A stretch of 64,000 nucleotides of DNA from Streptomyces megasporus (GCF_000718985.1 NZ_JODL01000004.1:233645-297644); one strand, 5' to 3'; shown: positions 41,638 to 53,793, counted from the stretch's first letter. A program made the numbers and translations. Notes: a model not told the origin generated them from the letters alone.

Positions 41638-43446
41638 TCAGGTCCCGCCCGTGCCTCCGGTCGCGCCGGCGGGCGGTGGGCAGCGGCGGCGGGTGCCGTC
41701 CAGTCGGACCGTCAATCCCCGTGCGTCCAGGTGCTCCAGGAGGGGGATCACGACCCGGCGCGTGGTGTCCAGGGCGCGGCGCGCCTCGCTGGTGGTGAAC
41801 GGCTGCTCCAGGGCGGCCAGGAGCGTGGCCGCCCTGGTGTCGGCGCCGGGCAGCAGCACGATTCCGTCCCCGATCCGCAACAGGGCGCCCGCGGCGACGG
41901 CGGCGGCGATCGCTTTGGGGGTCAGGCCGAGCTCGGCCAGTCGGTGGGCCTCCGGGGCGCGGAAGGGCGCGCGCCGCAGGTCGGCGCGGACCGCGTCGAC
42001 CGCCGCCCGCACCGGGTGCGGCAGTCGGGGACGGGTGCTGCTGCCGTGGATTCGGCCGTCACGCCGTTCCAGCCGGGGCCCGTTCTCGGGGGCCGTGTCC
42101 GCCAGGGCTTGGACCAGGGCGCGTTCGGGCAGGCCCAGGGCTCGGCGGGCAGCCTCGGTGGGCAGTCCGGGATCCATCGGGTGCCGGGCCGCGTGCTCCT
42201 CCACCACCTCCCCCAGACGGCGTCTGAGCGCGGCCCAGTGGCCGGGGTCGGCGAGCCAGTCACCGACGACGGGTTCCGCCGGGGGCGGCACTCCCATGGC
42301 CGACAGTTCGGCGCGGCGGACCAGCCCGCGGCGGCGCAGCTCCGCCGCGCCGTCCGGGGCACCGGTCACGGTCTCCAGTTCGCGGGCCCGCGACCGCCCC
42401 GCGCCGCGGCGCCCCAGCCGGGGCGGACGGACGTCGAGCACGGTGAGCCCGGCGGGAATCCGGTGCCGACCGGGGTCGCGCAGCAGCGCGGTGTCGCCCA
42501 CCCGCAGCGGCAGCGGACGGGCGAGCGTCAGCCGGGCGGTGTCGGCGCCGAGCGGTCGGACGGAGACGGGCACGGCGGCGGACCCGGCGTGCAGGACGAG
42601 GTGCCGGGGCAGGTCGGTCGCGAGATCGCCGCGCAGCCGTACGTCCAGCAGGGCGGTGGCGAGCCAGCGGTCGGGGGTGAGCAGGGCGTCGCCCCGGTGG
42701 AGGGCGTCGGCGGGGACGCCGTGCACGTTGACGGCGACCCGGGCGACCGCGCTCACCTCCGACCGGTCCTCCTTGAGGGCCTGGAGGCCGCGTACGCGCA
42801 CGGTGGTTCCGTCCGAGGCCACCGTGAGGCGGTCGCCGACGCGAACCGTGCCGGCGGCGAGCGTCCCGGTGACCACGGTGCCGCGACCGCGCACGGTGAA
42901 CGCCCGGTCCACCCACAGCCGTACGTCGGCGGCCCGGTCCGGTTCGGGCAGGGCGGCGGTCAGCCGGGCCAGGGCCGCGCGCAGGTCGTCCAGGCCCTCC
43001 CCGGTGACGGAGCTGACGGGGACGGCCTCGACCTTCCCGAGCGAGGTCTCGGCGATCCGGGCGAGCGCGTCCTCGCGCACCTGTTCCGGGTCGGCGAGGT
43101 CGCGACGGGTGACGGCGAGCACGCCGTGCCGCACCCGCAGGGCGTCCAGGACGGCGAGGTGCTCCTCGGACTGCGGCTGCCATCCCTGGTCGGCGGCGAC
43201 CACCAGCAGGACGGCGGGGACGGGGCCGACCCCGGCCAGCATGTTGCCCACCAGCCTCTCGTGGCCGGGGACGTCCACGAACGCGATCCGCTCGCCGTCG
43301 GGCAGGCGGGTCCACACGAAGCCCAGGTCGAGGGTGAGGCCACGGCGGCGCTCCTCCTCCCACCGGTCGGGTTCCATGCCGGTGAGGGCGCGGACCAGCG
43401 ACGACTTGCCGTGGTCGACGTGCCCCGCGGTGGCCAGGACGTGCAC
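41638..43446 (-). CDS. selB: Selenocysteine-specific elongation factor SelB
   Basis: A 602-residue translation GTPase that brings Sec-tRNA to UGA codons. G1 is GHVDHGKSSL (residues 8-17), G3 DVPGHERLVGN, G4 TRRD. Domains II/III follow (VRGRGTVVTGTLAAGTVRVG). The C-terminal 200 residues are winged helices that bind the SECIS hairpin. The GTG start is six bases after the selA stop, so they are co-transcribed. Confidence 0.95.
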   Translation of the reverse strand: MHVLATAGHVDHGKSSLVRALTGMEPDRWEEERRRGLTLDLGFVWTRLPDGERIAFVDVPGHERLVGNMLAGVGPVPAVLLVVAADQGWQPQSEEHLAVLDALRVRHGVLAVTRRDLADPEQVREDALARIAETSLGKVEAVPVSSVTGEGLDDLRAALARLTAALPEPDRAADVRLWVDRAFTVRGRGTVVTGTLAAGTVRVGDRLTVASDGTTVRVRGLQALKEDRSEVSAVARVAVNVHGVPADALHRGDALLTPDRWLATALLDVRLRGDLATDLPRHLVLHAGSAAVPVSVRPLGADTARLTLARPLPLRVGDTALLRDPGRHRIPAGLTVLDVRPPRLGRRGAGRSRARELETVTGAPDGAAELRRRGLVRRAELSAMGVPPPAEPVVGDWLADPGHWAALRRRLGEVVEEHAARHPMDPGLPTEAARRALGLPERALVQALADTAPENGPRLERRDGRIHGSSTRPRLPHPVRAAVDAVRADLRRAPFRAPEAHRLAELGLTPKAIAAAVAAGALLRIGDGIVLLPGADTRAATLLAALEQPFTTSEARRALDTTRRVVIPLLEHLDARGLTVRLDGTRRRCPPPAGATGGTGGT

Positions 43447-43452
43447 GGTCGG

Positions 43453-44805
43453 TCACTCCCTTCCCTCGTCCGTCCCCCGCGGGACGGACTTCCCCGCCCG
43501 CCGTACGGCCTCCGCCACGGCGGCGTCGTCCTCCTCGGGCACGGTGCGCAGGTCCAGCAGGCATCGCCCGTTCTCGATGTGTCCCAGGACGGCGGGCGCG
43601 CCCTGCCGCAGGGGGGCGGCGTACTCCTCGGGCAGGGACACCGCCGCGCTGGGGAGGGTGACGCCGGGGGCTCCTCCGCCGCCGACCGCGGCCTCGCTCT
43701 CCACCGCGCGGGCGTCGATGTCCGCGCCGCGCAGTTCGGCGGCGAGGTGCTCGGCCCGCTCCCGCAGGCGCCCGGGGTCGGCGTGGAGCATCTCGTGGAC
43801 GGGGGTGTCGGGGCCGCGCACGGTGGCCTCCAGCGCCGCCAGCGTCAGCTTGTCGACGCGCAGCGCGCGGGCGAGGGGGTGCCGGGACAGACGTCGGACG
43901 AGGTCGGCGCGTCCGAGGATCAGTCCGCACTGCGGGCCGCCGAGGAGTTTGTCGCCGCTGGCGGTGACGAGGGACGCGCCGGCGCGCAGCCAGGTGGTGG
44001 CGTCCGGCTCGTCGGGCAGGGCGGGTTCGGGGGCCGGCAGTCCGGAGCCGATGTCGGCGACCACCGGGACGCCGAGCCGGGCCAGTTCGGCGACGGACGC
44101 CGATCGGGTGAAGCCGGTGACGCGGAAGTTGGAGGGGTGGACCTTCAGCACGAAGCCGGTGTCGGGGCCGATCACGGCCGCGTAGTCGTCGGCGGTGGTG
44201 CGGTTGGTGGTGCCGACCTCGCGCAGGCGTGCGCCGGTGGACACCAGCAGGTCCGGAAGGCGGAACCCGTCGCCGATCTCGACCATCTCGCCCCGGCTGA
44301 CGACGATCTCCTTCCCCGCGGCGAGCGCGGTCGCGGCCAGCACCAGGGCCGCCGCGCCGTTGCCCACGACGTGGGCGGCCTCGGCGGCCGGCACGGCCTC
44401 GACCAGGGCGGCCATGGTGGAGGCGCCGCGCCGGGAGCGGGCGCCGGTGGTCAGGTCCAGCTCCACGTCGGTCGGGCCGCAGGCGGCGGCCATCGCCGCC
44501 CGGGCGGCCCTCGACAGCGGCGCGCGGCCCAGGTTGGTGTGGAGGAGGACACCGGTGGCGTTGATCACCGGCCGCAGCCCTCCGGCCGTCTCGGGCAGCG
44601 TGGCGACCGCGGTGTCGGCGACCGCCTCCGGCGGGATCTCCCCCTTCCGGGCGCGTTCCTGGGCGCGGGCGACGACCGACTTCACCAGCGCGCGGCCCAG
44701 GCGTTCGGCGGCCTCCACCAGCCGGGGATCGGCGAGCACGACGTCCGTGCGGGGGAGCCGGCGCCGTGCGTCCGCTCCGGTCGCCGTCGCGGTGTCGCGG
44801 TCCAT
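43453..44805 (-). CDS. selA: L-seryl-tRNA(Sec) selenium transferase SelA
   Basis: A 450-residue PLP enzyme that converts seryl-tRNA-Sec to selenocysteinyl-tRNA. The family start VINATGVLLHTNLGRAPLS is visible, the PLP lysine is in SGDKLLGGPQCG, and the C-terminal region ends near ENGRCLLDLRTVPEEDD. ATG 44805 follows AGGAGG. First gene of the selA-selB unit. Confidence 0.96.
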   Translation of the reverse strand: MDRDTATATGADARRRLPRTDVVLADPRLVEAAERLGRALVKSVVARAQERARKGEIPPEAVADTAVATLPETAGGLRPVINATGVLLHTNLGRAPLSRAARAAMAAACGPTDVELDLTTGARSRRGASTMAALVEAVPAAEAAHVVGNGAAALVLAATALAAGKEIVVSRGEMVEIGDGFRLPDLLVSTGARLREVGTTNRTTADDYAAVIGPDTGFVLKVHPSNFRVTGFTRSASVAELARLGVPVVADIGSGLPAPEPALPDEPDATTWLRAGASLVTASGDKLLGGPQCGLILGRADLVRRLSRHPLARALRVDKLTLAALEATVRGPDTPVHEMLHADPGRLRERAEHLAAELRGADIDARAVESEAAVGGGGAPGVTLPSAAVSLPEEYAAPLRQGAPAVLGHIENGRCLLDLRTVPEEDDAAVAEAVRRAGKSVPRGTDEGRE

Positions 44806-44904
44806 CCGGTGGCCTCCTGACGGGGGCGGGTACGGGCGTCGGCCAGGATAGGCGCGCTCGGCCCGGAGCGGGCGGCGCCGCACCGGGCGGCCCCGCACCC
44901 GGCG

Positions 44905-44937
44905 GTTCCCGTGCGGTTCCCGTGCGGTCCCCGTTCG
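44905..44937. repeat. Short tandem repeat in the selA/phzF promoter gap
   Basis: Two exact copies of GTTCCCGTGCG followed by a degenerate third (GTCCCCGTTCG), in the 192-base divergent gap. Function unknown. Confidence 0.55.
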
Positions 44938-44997
44938 GGGCCACCCGCCCGACATTGGCCCTGGTCCGCCCTCCGCTGGCCCCCTACGCTCGCGATC

Positions 44998-45819
44998 ATG
45001 AGGATTCGTATCGTCGACGCGTTCACCGACCGCCCCTTCGCGGGCAACCCGGCCGGCGTCGTGCTGTTGGACTCCGGTCCCTTCCCGGACGACGACCGGC
45101 TCCAGCGGATCGCCGCCGAGGTCAACCTCTCCGAGACCGCGTTCGCGCACCCGCTGCCCGGGGACGCCGAGGCCGACTGGGCGCTGCGCTGGTTCACGCC
45201 CACCACCGAGGTCGACCTCTGCGGCCACGCGACACTCGCCACCGCCCACGTCCTGCGCACCACCGGCACGGTCGGCGACACCGTCCGGTTCGCCTCGCGC
45301 AGCGGCGTCCTCACCGCCGGCGCGGCGACGGACGGCTCGATCACGCTGGACTTCCCCACCGCCCCGCTCACCGAGGTCGCCGTCGGTGACGAGGTCCGCG
45401 CGGCTCTGGGCGCGGAGGTGCTCTCCGCCCACGACACGGGCGAGAACGTCGGCGACCTGCTGGTCGAACTCGCCGACGAGAAGACCGTGCGCGCCCTGAC
45501 CCCGGACCTCGCCGCCGTGGCGCGGCTGCCCCACCGGGGCGTCATCGTCACCGCGCGGGCGGCCGAGGAGGACGCGCCCTACGACTTCGTCTCGCGCTTC
45601 TTCGGCCCGGCCGTCGGCGTCGACGAGGACCCGGTGACCGGCAGCGCCCACACCGCGCTGGCCCCCCTGTGGTCCGCCCGCCTCGGCCGGGAAACGCTGA
45701 CCGGCCTCCAGGCGTCGGCCCGCACCGGGCTGGTCCGCACCACGCTGCGCGGCGAGCGCACCCTGCTGACCGGCGATGCCGTCACCGTCATCGACGGGGA
45801 GCTGCTCGTCGGGCCGTGA
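44998..45819 (+). CDS. PhzF-family isomerase/epimerase-like protein
   Basis: A 273-residue PhzF-fold protein. N-terminal signature VDAFTDRPFAGNPAGVVLL, the catalytic glutamate in NLSETAF, WFTPTTEVDLCGHATLA, and EDPVTGSAHTALAP near the C-terminus. The fold catalyses proton shifts, but PhzF itself acts only in phenazine clusters and none is here, so the substrate is unknown. It starts at ATG 44998, divergent from selA. Confidence 0.92.
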   Translation: MRIRIVDAFTDRPFAGNPAGVVLLDSGPFPDDDRLQRIAAEVNLSETAFAHPLPGDAEADWALRWFTPTTEVDLCGHATLATAHVLRTTGTVGDTVRFASRSGVLTAGAATDGSITLDFPTAPLTEVAVGDEVRAALGAEVLSAHDTGENVGDLLVELADEKTVRALTPDLAAVARLPHRGVIVTARAAEEDAPYDFVSRFFGPAVGVDEDPVTGSAHTALAPLWSARLGRETLTGLQASARTGLVRTTLRGERTLLTGDAVTVIDGELLVGP

Positions 45820-45870
45820 GCGGTCCGACGGTGACCCCGGTACGGCCGCGCCCGCGCGGTGGGGCGGGCG

Positions 45871-46836
45871 TCAGGCCGTGGGCAGCCAGTCCACCCGGCC
45901 GGCCAGCAGCGCGTATCCGACGAACGCCACGATGTCGATCAGCGCGTGCGCCGCGACCAACGGCCCGACCCGCCCCCACCGCCGGTACAGCAGCACGAAG
46001 ATCACGCCCATCGCCACATTGCCGACGAACCCTCCGATGCCCTGGTACAGGTGGTACGACCCCCGCAGCAGCGAACCGGCGACCAGCGCGGCCATCGGGG
46101 TCCAGCCCAGTTGGTCGAGTCTGCGCAGCAGGTAGCCGACGACGATGACCTCCTCGACCACCGAGTTCTGGATCGCCGCGGCGATCAGGACCGGGATCTT
46201 CCACCACACGTCCGGCAGCGACTCGGGCACCACCGTGAGGTTGAACCCGCTCGCCCGCGCACCGAGGTAGAGCAGCAGTCCGCTGCCTCCGATGCCCGCC
46301 GCCACCACGGCGCCCCATCCCAGGTCGAAACCGGGCCGGCGCAGGTCGAAGCCGATGCCCCGCAGCCCCGGACCGCCTCGGCCGTCGGGCCCCTCGCGGG
46401 TCAGGAGGTGGGCGACCAGCAGCACCGGCACCAGGGCCGTGGCGATGCCGAACAGTTGCCAGGCCAGATCCAGCCAGGGGCGGTCCGGAGCGTAGGAGCC
46501 GTTGAGCCGTGCCGCCTGGTCCTCCAGGCCGCCGGGCCTGGTCAGCGACCCGACGAAGCTGATGAGCGCCGACACCCCGCTCGCGCCCAGCGACAACCCC
46601 AGAACGAGCAGCGTCTCGTGGCCCAGGACCCGACGCGACACCGCGGCGTCGCCGTTCCCGGTCCGCTCCCCACCGTGCTTCCGACCGCGCTCCCGGCCTC
46701 CGTCCCGGTGGCCGTCCTCGTGGCCCGGGCCGTCCCTTCCGGGGTCTTCGTCCCGCACGCCTGGTCGCACTCCGCCTCCCGTTCGGCCGTTCCTCCCACC
46801 GGCGCCTGGCGGCCCGGGAGGAACAGCTTGCCCCAC
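45871..46836 (-). CDS. CPBP-family intramembrane metalloprotease-like protein
   Basis: A 321-residue protein with about eight helices (ETLLVLGLSLGASGVSALIS begins the membrane part). Motif 1 is NSVVEEVIVVGYLLRRL: the two Glu are present but the Arg of EExxxR is Val. Motif 2 is RGSYHLYQGIGGF and motif 3 AHALIDIVAFVGYAL. Such proteins cleave CAAX-like peptides or act in envelope stress. The start is unsure: GTG 46836 gives a 75-residue Gly/Arg/Asp-rich tail before the first helix; a start nearer 46620 is possible. Confidence 0.8.
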   Translation of the reverse strand: MGQAVPPGPPGAGGRNGRTGGGVRPGVRDEDPGRDGPGHEDGHRDGGRERGRKHGGERTGNGDAAVSRRVLGHETLLVLGLSLGASGVSALISFVGSLTRPGGLEDQAARLNGSYAPDRPWLDLAWQLFGIATALVPVLLVAHLLTREGPDGRGGPGLRGIGFDLRRPGFDLGWGAVVAAGIGGSGLLLYLGARASGFNLTVVPESLPDVWWKIPVLIAAAIQNSVVEEVIVVGYLLRRLDQLGWTPMAALVAGSLLRGSYHLYQGIGGFVGNVAMGVIFVLLYRRWGRVGPLVAAHALIDIVAFVGYALLAGRVDWLPTA

Positions 46837-46886
46837 CGTCGCCGCCCGTCCGCGGCGGGGTTCCCGATGGGGTCGGGCGGGAAGCG

Positions 46887-48383
46887 CTACGGGCCGACCG
46901 GCCAGCCGTGCACCGGCTCCCCGGTGCGGATCAGCTCGCAGTAGCGCCTGACCGTCGCCGCCAGGGCCTTCTCCCGGTCCAGCCCGCTCTCCAGGGCCCG
47001 GTGGTAGGCGTCGACCTGCCAGGAGGCGCCGTTGACGCGGCGCCGGCAGCGCTCGTCGACGACCGACAGGTAGCGGTCCCGGTCGCCGGGTTCGATGCCC
47101 CAGGCGTCCAGGCCGGCGGCGGCCATCGGCAGCAGTTCCTCCCGCACCAGCCGGTCCACGGGGACGGCCTCCAGAGAACCCCCGCGCCCGGGGCGCGGCC
47201 ACCACAGTTGGGCCTCCATGCCGTGCCGGCAGGCGTTGTCGAAGTTCTCCGCCGCCGCCGAGAACGGCATCCTGCTCCACACCGGGCGCGCCTCGTCCGC
47301 CATCGCGCGCACCAGTCCGTAGTACAGGGCGGTGTTGGCCAGGACGTCGGTGACGGTGGGGCCGGCGGGCAGCACCCGGTTCTCCACGCGCAGGTGCGGC
47401 ACTCCGTCCGCGACGGCGTACACGGGACGGTTCCAGCGGTAGATGGTGCCGTTGTGCAGGACCAGTTCGTGCAGCGAGGGGATGCCGCCGCCGTCCAGGG
47501 TCTCCAGCGGGTCCTCCTCGTCGCTGATGGGCAGCAGGGAGGGGAAGTAGCGGACGTTCTCCTCGAACAGGTCGTACGCCGAGGAGATCCACCGCTCGCC
47601 GAACCAGGTGCGGGGACGCACCCCCTGGGCGATCAGCTCGGGCGGCCTGGTGTCGGTGGCCTGGAGGAAGAGCGGCGGACGGGACTCGCGCCACAGCTCG
47701 CGACCGAAGAGGAAGGGCGAGTTCGCGCCCACCGCGACCTGGACGGCCGAGATGACCTGGGCGGCGTTCCACACGTCGGCGAAACGCTCGGGCGTCACCT
47801 GCAGGTGGAGTTGCACGGAGGTGCAGGCGGCCTCCGGGGCGATGGAGGACGAGGTGTACCGCAGGTGCTCCACGCCCTGGATGTCGAGGACGACCTCCTC
47901 GCCGCGGACGGCCATGATCTGGTCGTTCAGCAGGGTGTAGCGGTCGACGGCGGTGAGGTTCGCGGAGACCAGGTCGTCCCCGGTGAGCGTCGGCAGAATG
48001 CCGACCATCACGATCCGCGCGTCGAGCTCCCCGGCTTTGCGGTCGGCATAGGCCAGCCCGGTGCGCAACTCCTCCGCGAGTTGGTCCAGCACGCGCCCGG
48101 ACAGCCGGTGCGGAAGGATATTCACTTCCAGATTGAACTGCCCCAGTTCCGTCTGGAAATCCCGGCTCGCGATGCGCTCCAACACCTCCTTGTTCATCAT
48201 CCGGGGCATCCCCTCGGCGTCCGCGAGGTTCAGTTCGATCTCCAACCCCATGAGGTCGCGGGGGCGGTCGAAGCGCTGCTCGTCCAGCAGTCGTCGCAAC
48301 CCCTCGAGGCACCGATGGAGCTTGTCCCTGTAGTGCTGGCGGTCGGACAGGTCGAACCCGCTGGCCACGACCTTCTCGCCCAT
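46887..48383 (-). CDS. Glutamate-cysteine-ligase-family (GCS2-type) carboxylate-amine ligase
   Basis: A 498-residue ATP-dependent ligase-fold protein. Residues about 40-60 include GLEIELNL, the metal-binding glutamates of the family; NLEVNILPHRLSG and SVQLHLQV follow; LRVENRVLP lies near 380. The fold joins glutamate to an amine. Actinomycetes use mycothiol, so a role in ergothioneine or another gamma-glutamyl metabolite is possible, but the ergothioneine gene neighbours are absent. ATG 48383 has GAGGAGGGAC upstream. Confidence 0.88.
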   Translation of the reverse strand: MGEKVVASGFDLSDRQHYRDKLHRCLEGLRRLLDEQRFDRPRDLMGLEIELNLADAEGMPRMMNKEVLERIASRDFQTELGQFNLEVNILPHRLSGRVLDQLAEELRTGLAYADRKAGELDARIVMVGILPTLTGDDLVSANLTAVDRYTLLNDQIMAVRGEEVVLDIQGVEHLRYTSSSIAPEAACTSVQLHLQVTPERFADVWNAAQVISAVQVAVGANSPFLFGRELWRESRPPLFLQATDTRPPELIAQGVRPRTWFGERWISSAYDLFEENVRYFPSLLPISDEEDPLETLDGGGIPSLHELVLHNGTIYRWNRPVYAVADGVPHLRVENRVLPAGPTVTDVLANTALYYGLVRAMADEARPVWSRMPFSAAAENFDNACRHGMEAQLWWPRPGRGGSLEAVPVDRLVREELLPMAAAGLDAWGIEPGDRDRYLSVVDERCRRRVNGASWQVDAYHRALESGLDREKALAATVRRYCELIRTGEPVHGWPVGP

Positions 48384-48880
48384 CGAAGTGTCCCTCCTCG
48401 TGTGAACCGTGACCGGATGATGCCCCGCGGATGCCGGAGATAACGCCTCGCGCCGAGGTGAAGGACGCTAAGCTGATGCCGACGGCTTTCGCCGGGCACA
48501 TTCCCAAGGCATACGGCTTCCGGCACGGAAGGTTGCCACCGGCATACGAACCGCACTCGGGGAAATACCGAAAAGATACGGCCGACCGCATGGCCAACCA
48601 TTCCCGAGGTCAGCGGCAGGGCACCCGAGGACTCGCAGATGAATCGCCTCCGTGAAATGTCCCGATGTCCTCTTGCCGGTAACATGCGAGACAGCTAGTC
48701 GAAACACCGACTGAACACTCGTCGTATAAACTCCACAAAAGCGGCCGAGACGCGGCTCCTCTCTTGGGTGCCGTTCCGTCGAAGCCCTTCCCCCGGCCCT
48801 CTTCGTGGCCCCCAGTACGCCGACAGCGCCGTCCGCGCCTGCTGAGCACCACCGTGTCTCCGAGCGAGAGGCGACCCACC
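48384..48880. other. Non-coding stretch of about 500 bases
   Basis: Unusually AT-rich in places (48440-48740). It should hold the promoters of the ligase-like gene (minus) and the next gene (plus). A plus-strand frame at 48431-48655 has no ribosome site or family features. Confidence 0.45.
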
Positions 48881-49474
48881 ATGCCCCTGCGTGTCCAACC
48901 GGCCCCGGCACCCGCTCTGCGCAGCGTGCACGCGGCCCTCGGTTCTCCCACCGGTCTCCGCGGCAAGTTCACCCCTCCCGGCCCGCAGGCCCGGACAGGT
49001 TCCGTGCAGCCGGATCTCCCCCTGCCACTCCACGTGCTGGACGGGATCACGGCCGCGGCCGGCCCGCCCCGCACCCGGTTGACCGGGTGGCGCTTCCTGC
49101 TGCGCGACGCGCACGGCGTGGTGGGGGCCGCCGAGGCCATGCTCACCGCGGACGGCTGGACGTTCTCCCACTTCTGCGAGGGGCCGTTCATCGCCTCCAC
49201 CGAGACCGCCCTGGCCCGGGCCGAGACGCTGCCGACGACGTACCAGCCGCGGTTGCTGTCCGTACCCGAGCTGTACATGTTGACGCTGTGGCTCCACGGC
49301 GACGCGGAGGCCGACGCCGCGGGCGGCTCCCCCGCCCCGGACGACCTGCTGGTGCCGCTGGCCCCGGCGCCTCCGGGCATCGCCGCGCACCGCCCGCACC
49401 GCGTCGACGCCCTGCTGCCGCTGCTGACCCGCCGGCTGGTGCCCGGCACGTCGCTGTTGGGCACGCCCGCCTGA
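48881..49474 (+). CDS. Hypothetical protein, unrecognised
   Basis: A 197-residue protein I do not recognise, starting MPLRVQPAPAPALRSVHAAL from an ATG with GAGCGAGAGG some 10 bases upstream. The ordered part (about 60-130) includes RLTGWRFLLRDAHGVVGAAE, MLTADGWTFSHFCEGPFIAS and LLSVPELYMLTLWLHGDAEA, which read like a small alpha/beta domain. The C-terminal quarter is Pro/Ala/His-rich. No signal peptide or membrane helix. Codon use is normal, supporting a real gene. Confidence 0.65.
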   Translation: MPLRVQPAPAPALRSVHAALGSPTGLRGKFTPPGPQARTGSVQPDLPLPLHVLDGITAAAGPPRTRLTGWRFLLRDAHGVVGAAEAMLTADGWTFSHFCEGPFIASTETALARAETLPTTYQPRLLSVPELYMLTLWLHGDAEADAAGGSPAPDDLLVPLAPAPPGIAAHRPHRVDALLPLLTRRLVPGTSLLGTPA

Positions 49475-49683
49475 GAGCGACGGCGCCACGCCGTTCCCCC
49501 CTCCTGAATGACTAGTCCTTCTCGGTGGCGACATCACCCGAACGGATGGATGTCCGCCGCGCAACCGTCCGGGAAAAGGGAGCGTCCCCAGAATTCGAGG
49601 AGAGCCGCATCGAAAACCCCGCGGAATTCCCTCCGCGAGGGCAACACTGGGGACCTACCGACCGAGAGATGTGAGGGGCGGCC

Positions 49684-49944
49684 ATGGAACACACTCCACG
49701 CCGCAGTACCGGCACGCCGCAGCGGAAGAACTCCACCGTGTGCCGGCATCGACCGCCGTGTCCGCCGGCCGACTCCCCCGACCGTGAGGCCGCCCGACCG
49801 GTGGCGCGCTTCCCGGAACAGGGTTGGAGCCTGCTGTGCAACGGCGTCCTCCTCTTCGAGGACACCGGCGAGCTGCTGCCGGACGGGCGGATCATCGCGC
49901 CGCACCGGCCACCGGCCGCCGAGCACGTCACGGCCGCGGCCTGA
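49684..49944 (+). CDS. DUF5999-family small protein
   Basis: An 86-residue protein. From residue about 19 it matches the Streptomyces DUF5999 family: CRHRPPCPPADSPDREAARP, EQGWSLLCNGVLLFEDTGEL and LPDGRIIAPHRP. Relatives usually start at the Cys-rich segment, so the first 18 residues may be an extension. The two cysteines and His at the start could bind a metal. Function unknown. Confidence 0.8.
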   Translation: MEHTPRRSTGTPQRKNSTVCRHRPPCPPADSPDREAARPVARFPEQGWSLLCNGVLLFEDTGELLPDGRIIAPHRPPAAEHVTAAA

Positions 49945-49991
49945 ACCCGACGCACCGCACCGCGCCACGGCGTCGAACGCGCACCGGAACC

Positions 49992-50025
49992 GAGCGGGCC
50001 CCCGACGCCTGTCGGGGGCCCGCTC
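49992..50025. terminator. Perfect bidirectional terminator
   Basis: GAGCGGGCCCCCGAC and its exact reverse complement around a four-base GCCT loop, between the convergent DUF5999 gene and gcvP. Confidence 0.85.
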
Positions 50026-50083
50026 CTCGTGTCCCTCGTGTCCCTCCGCGGTCTCCCGCCTCCGGGACGGTCACGGGGGCCGA

Positions 50084-52978
<2,895 letters not shown>

Positions 52979-53044
52979 CTGCGGAGGCCTCCTGGTCCGT
53001 ACGACCTGCGAGGGGCACCACGGCGCGGGCGCCCGAACGGCCTC

Positions 53045-53262
53045 CCCCTCTGTCATCTCGACCTGAGAGCTTCACCGGTCCGCGCCCGCGGTCCGGTTTT
53101 CACCGTCGGTGAGGAGGGGCTGCGGTGTCGCTCGTCCGCGGCCCGCCCTGCTTTCCAGAGTGACCTCGCCCGCGCGGTACGTGAGCCTGAGAGATTCCGG
53201 GGAGGATTTGCTCCTTCGGCGCCTCCGGCGTCTTCCGTCGGAGGACTCTCCCGCTCGGGGTC
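53045..53262 (-). promoter_or_regulatory. Tandem glycine riboswitch
   Basis: Read on the minus strand, AGCGGGAGAG near 53255 opens the first aptamer, followed by GCCGAAGGAGCAAA and TCTCAGGC. The second contains CACCGACGGTGAAAACCGG and closes with AGCTCTCAGGT near 53065, just before gcvP. Two aptamers upstream of a glycine cleavage gene are the classic cooperative glycine riboswitch, normally an activator. Confidence 0.9.
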
Positions 53263-53418
53263 AGCAGCCGTTTCAGAGCCTACCAGCGCCGGATGTCGCG
53301 GGCCTCGCGTCGGTTCCGGTTCCGGTTTCGAGTGGCCGATGCACCGAATGTGCCCTTTCGTTGTTTGTAGGAACCGTTTCCGAGTACGCGCGAACTTATG
53401 CGAGCAGTTGGAGGGACC

Positions 53419-53793
53419 GTGCAGACCGACATCGATCCGCGGCACCTGATAGGGCTCAAGGCCTTCGACCGCGACGGACAGAAGATCGGCACCGTGGACG
53501 AGGTGTACCTCGACGACACCACGGGCGTCCCGGAGTGGGCGGCGGTGCGCACCGGGTTCTTCGGCCGCGACGCCTTCGTCCCGCTGGAGCCCAGCGACGT
53601 GGTGGACGGGGTGCTGCGGGTGCCCTTCGAGCGCTCCCTGGTCAAGGGAGCCCCGGACTTCGGCGTGGGCCACCACCTCTCCCCGGAACAGGAGCTGATG
53701 CTCTACCGCCACTACGGGCTGGACGTGCCCGCCGAGGCGCCCGCCTCCGACGACGGGATGACCTTCGGGCGGATCGCGGGCTCGGAGGGCTGA
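53419..53793 (+). CDS. PRC-barrel domain protein
   Basis: A 124-residue PRC-barrel protein: LIGLKAFDRDGQKIGTVDEV, TTGVPEWAAVRTGFFGRDAF and a C-terminal GHHLSPEQELMLYRHYGLD. GTG 53419 matches the family start (MQTDIDPR-like); ATG 53398 would add seven residues. PRC-barrel proteins in Streptomyces are stress-linked and of unclear action. Its last 82 bases overlap the convergent dinB. Confidence 0.88.
   Translation: MQTDIDPRHLIGLKAFDRDGQKIGTVDEVYLDDTTGVPEWAAVRTGFFGRDAFVPLEPSDVVDGVLRVPFERSLVKGAPDFGVGHHLSPEQELMLYRHYGLDVPAEAPASDDGMTFGRIAGSEG

Noticed and set aside
41215..44820. A 1201-codon plus-strand frame opposite selB and selA
   Set aside because: Its translation is a Gly/Arg/Gln-rich shadow with no family features; selA and selB on the other strand are complete and unmistakable.
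48431..48655. A 74-codon plus-strand frame in the gap before the unrecognised gene
   Set aside because: No ribosome site and no recognisable fold; probably the promoter region of the ligase-like gene read backwards.
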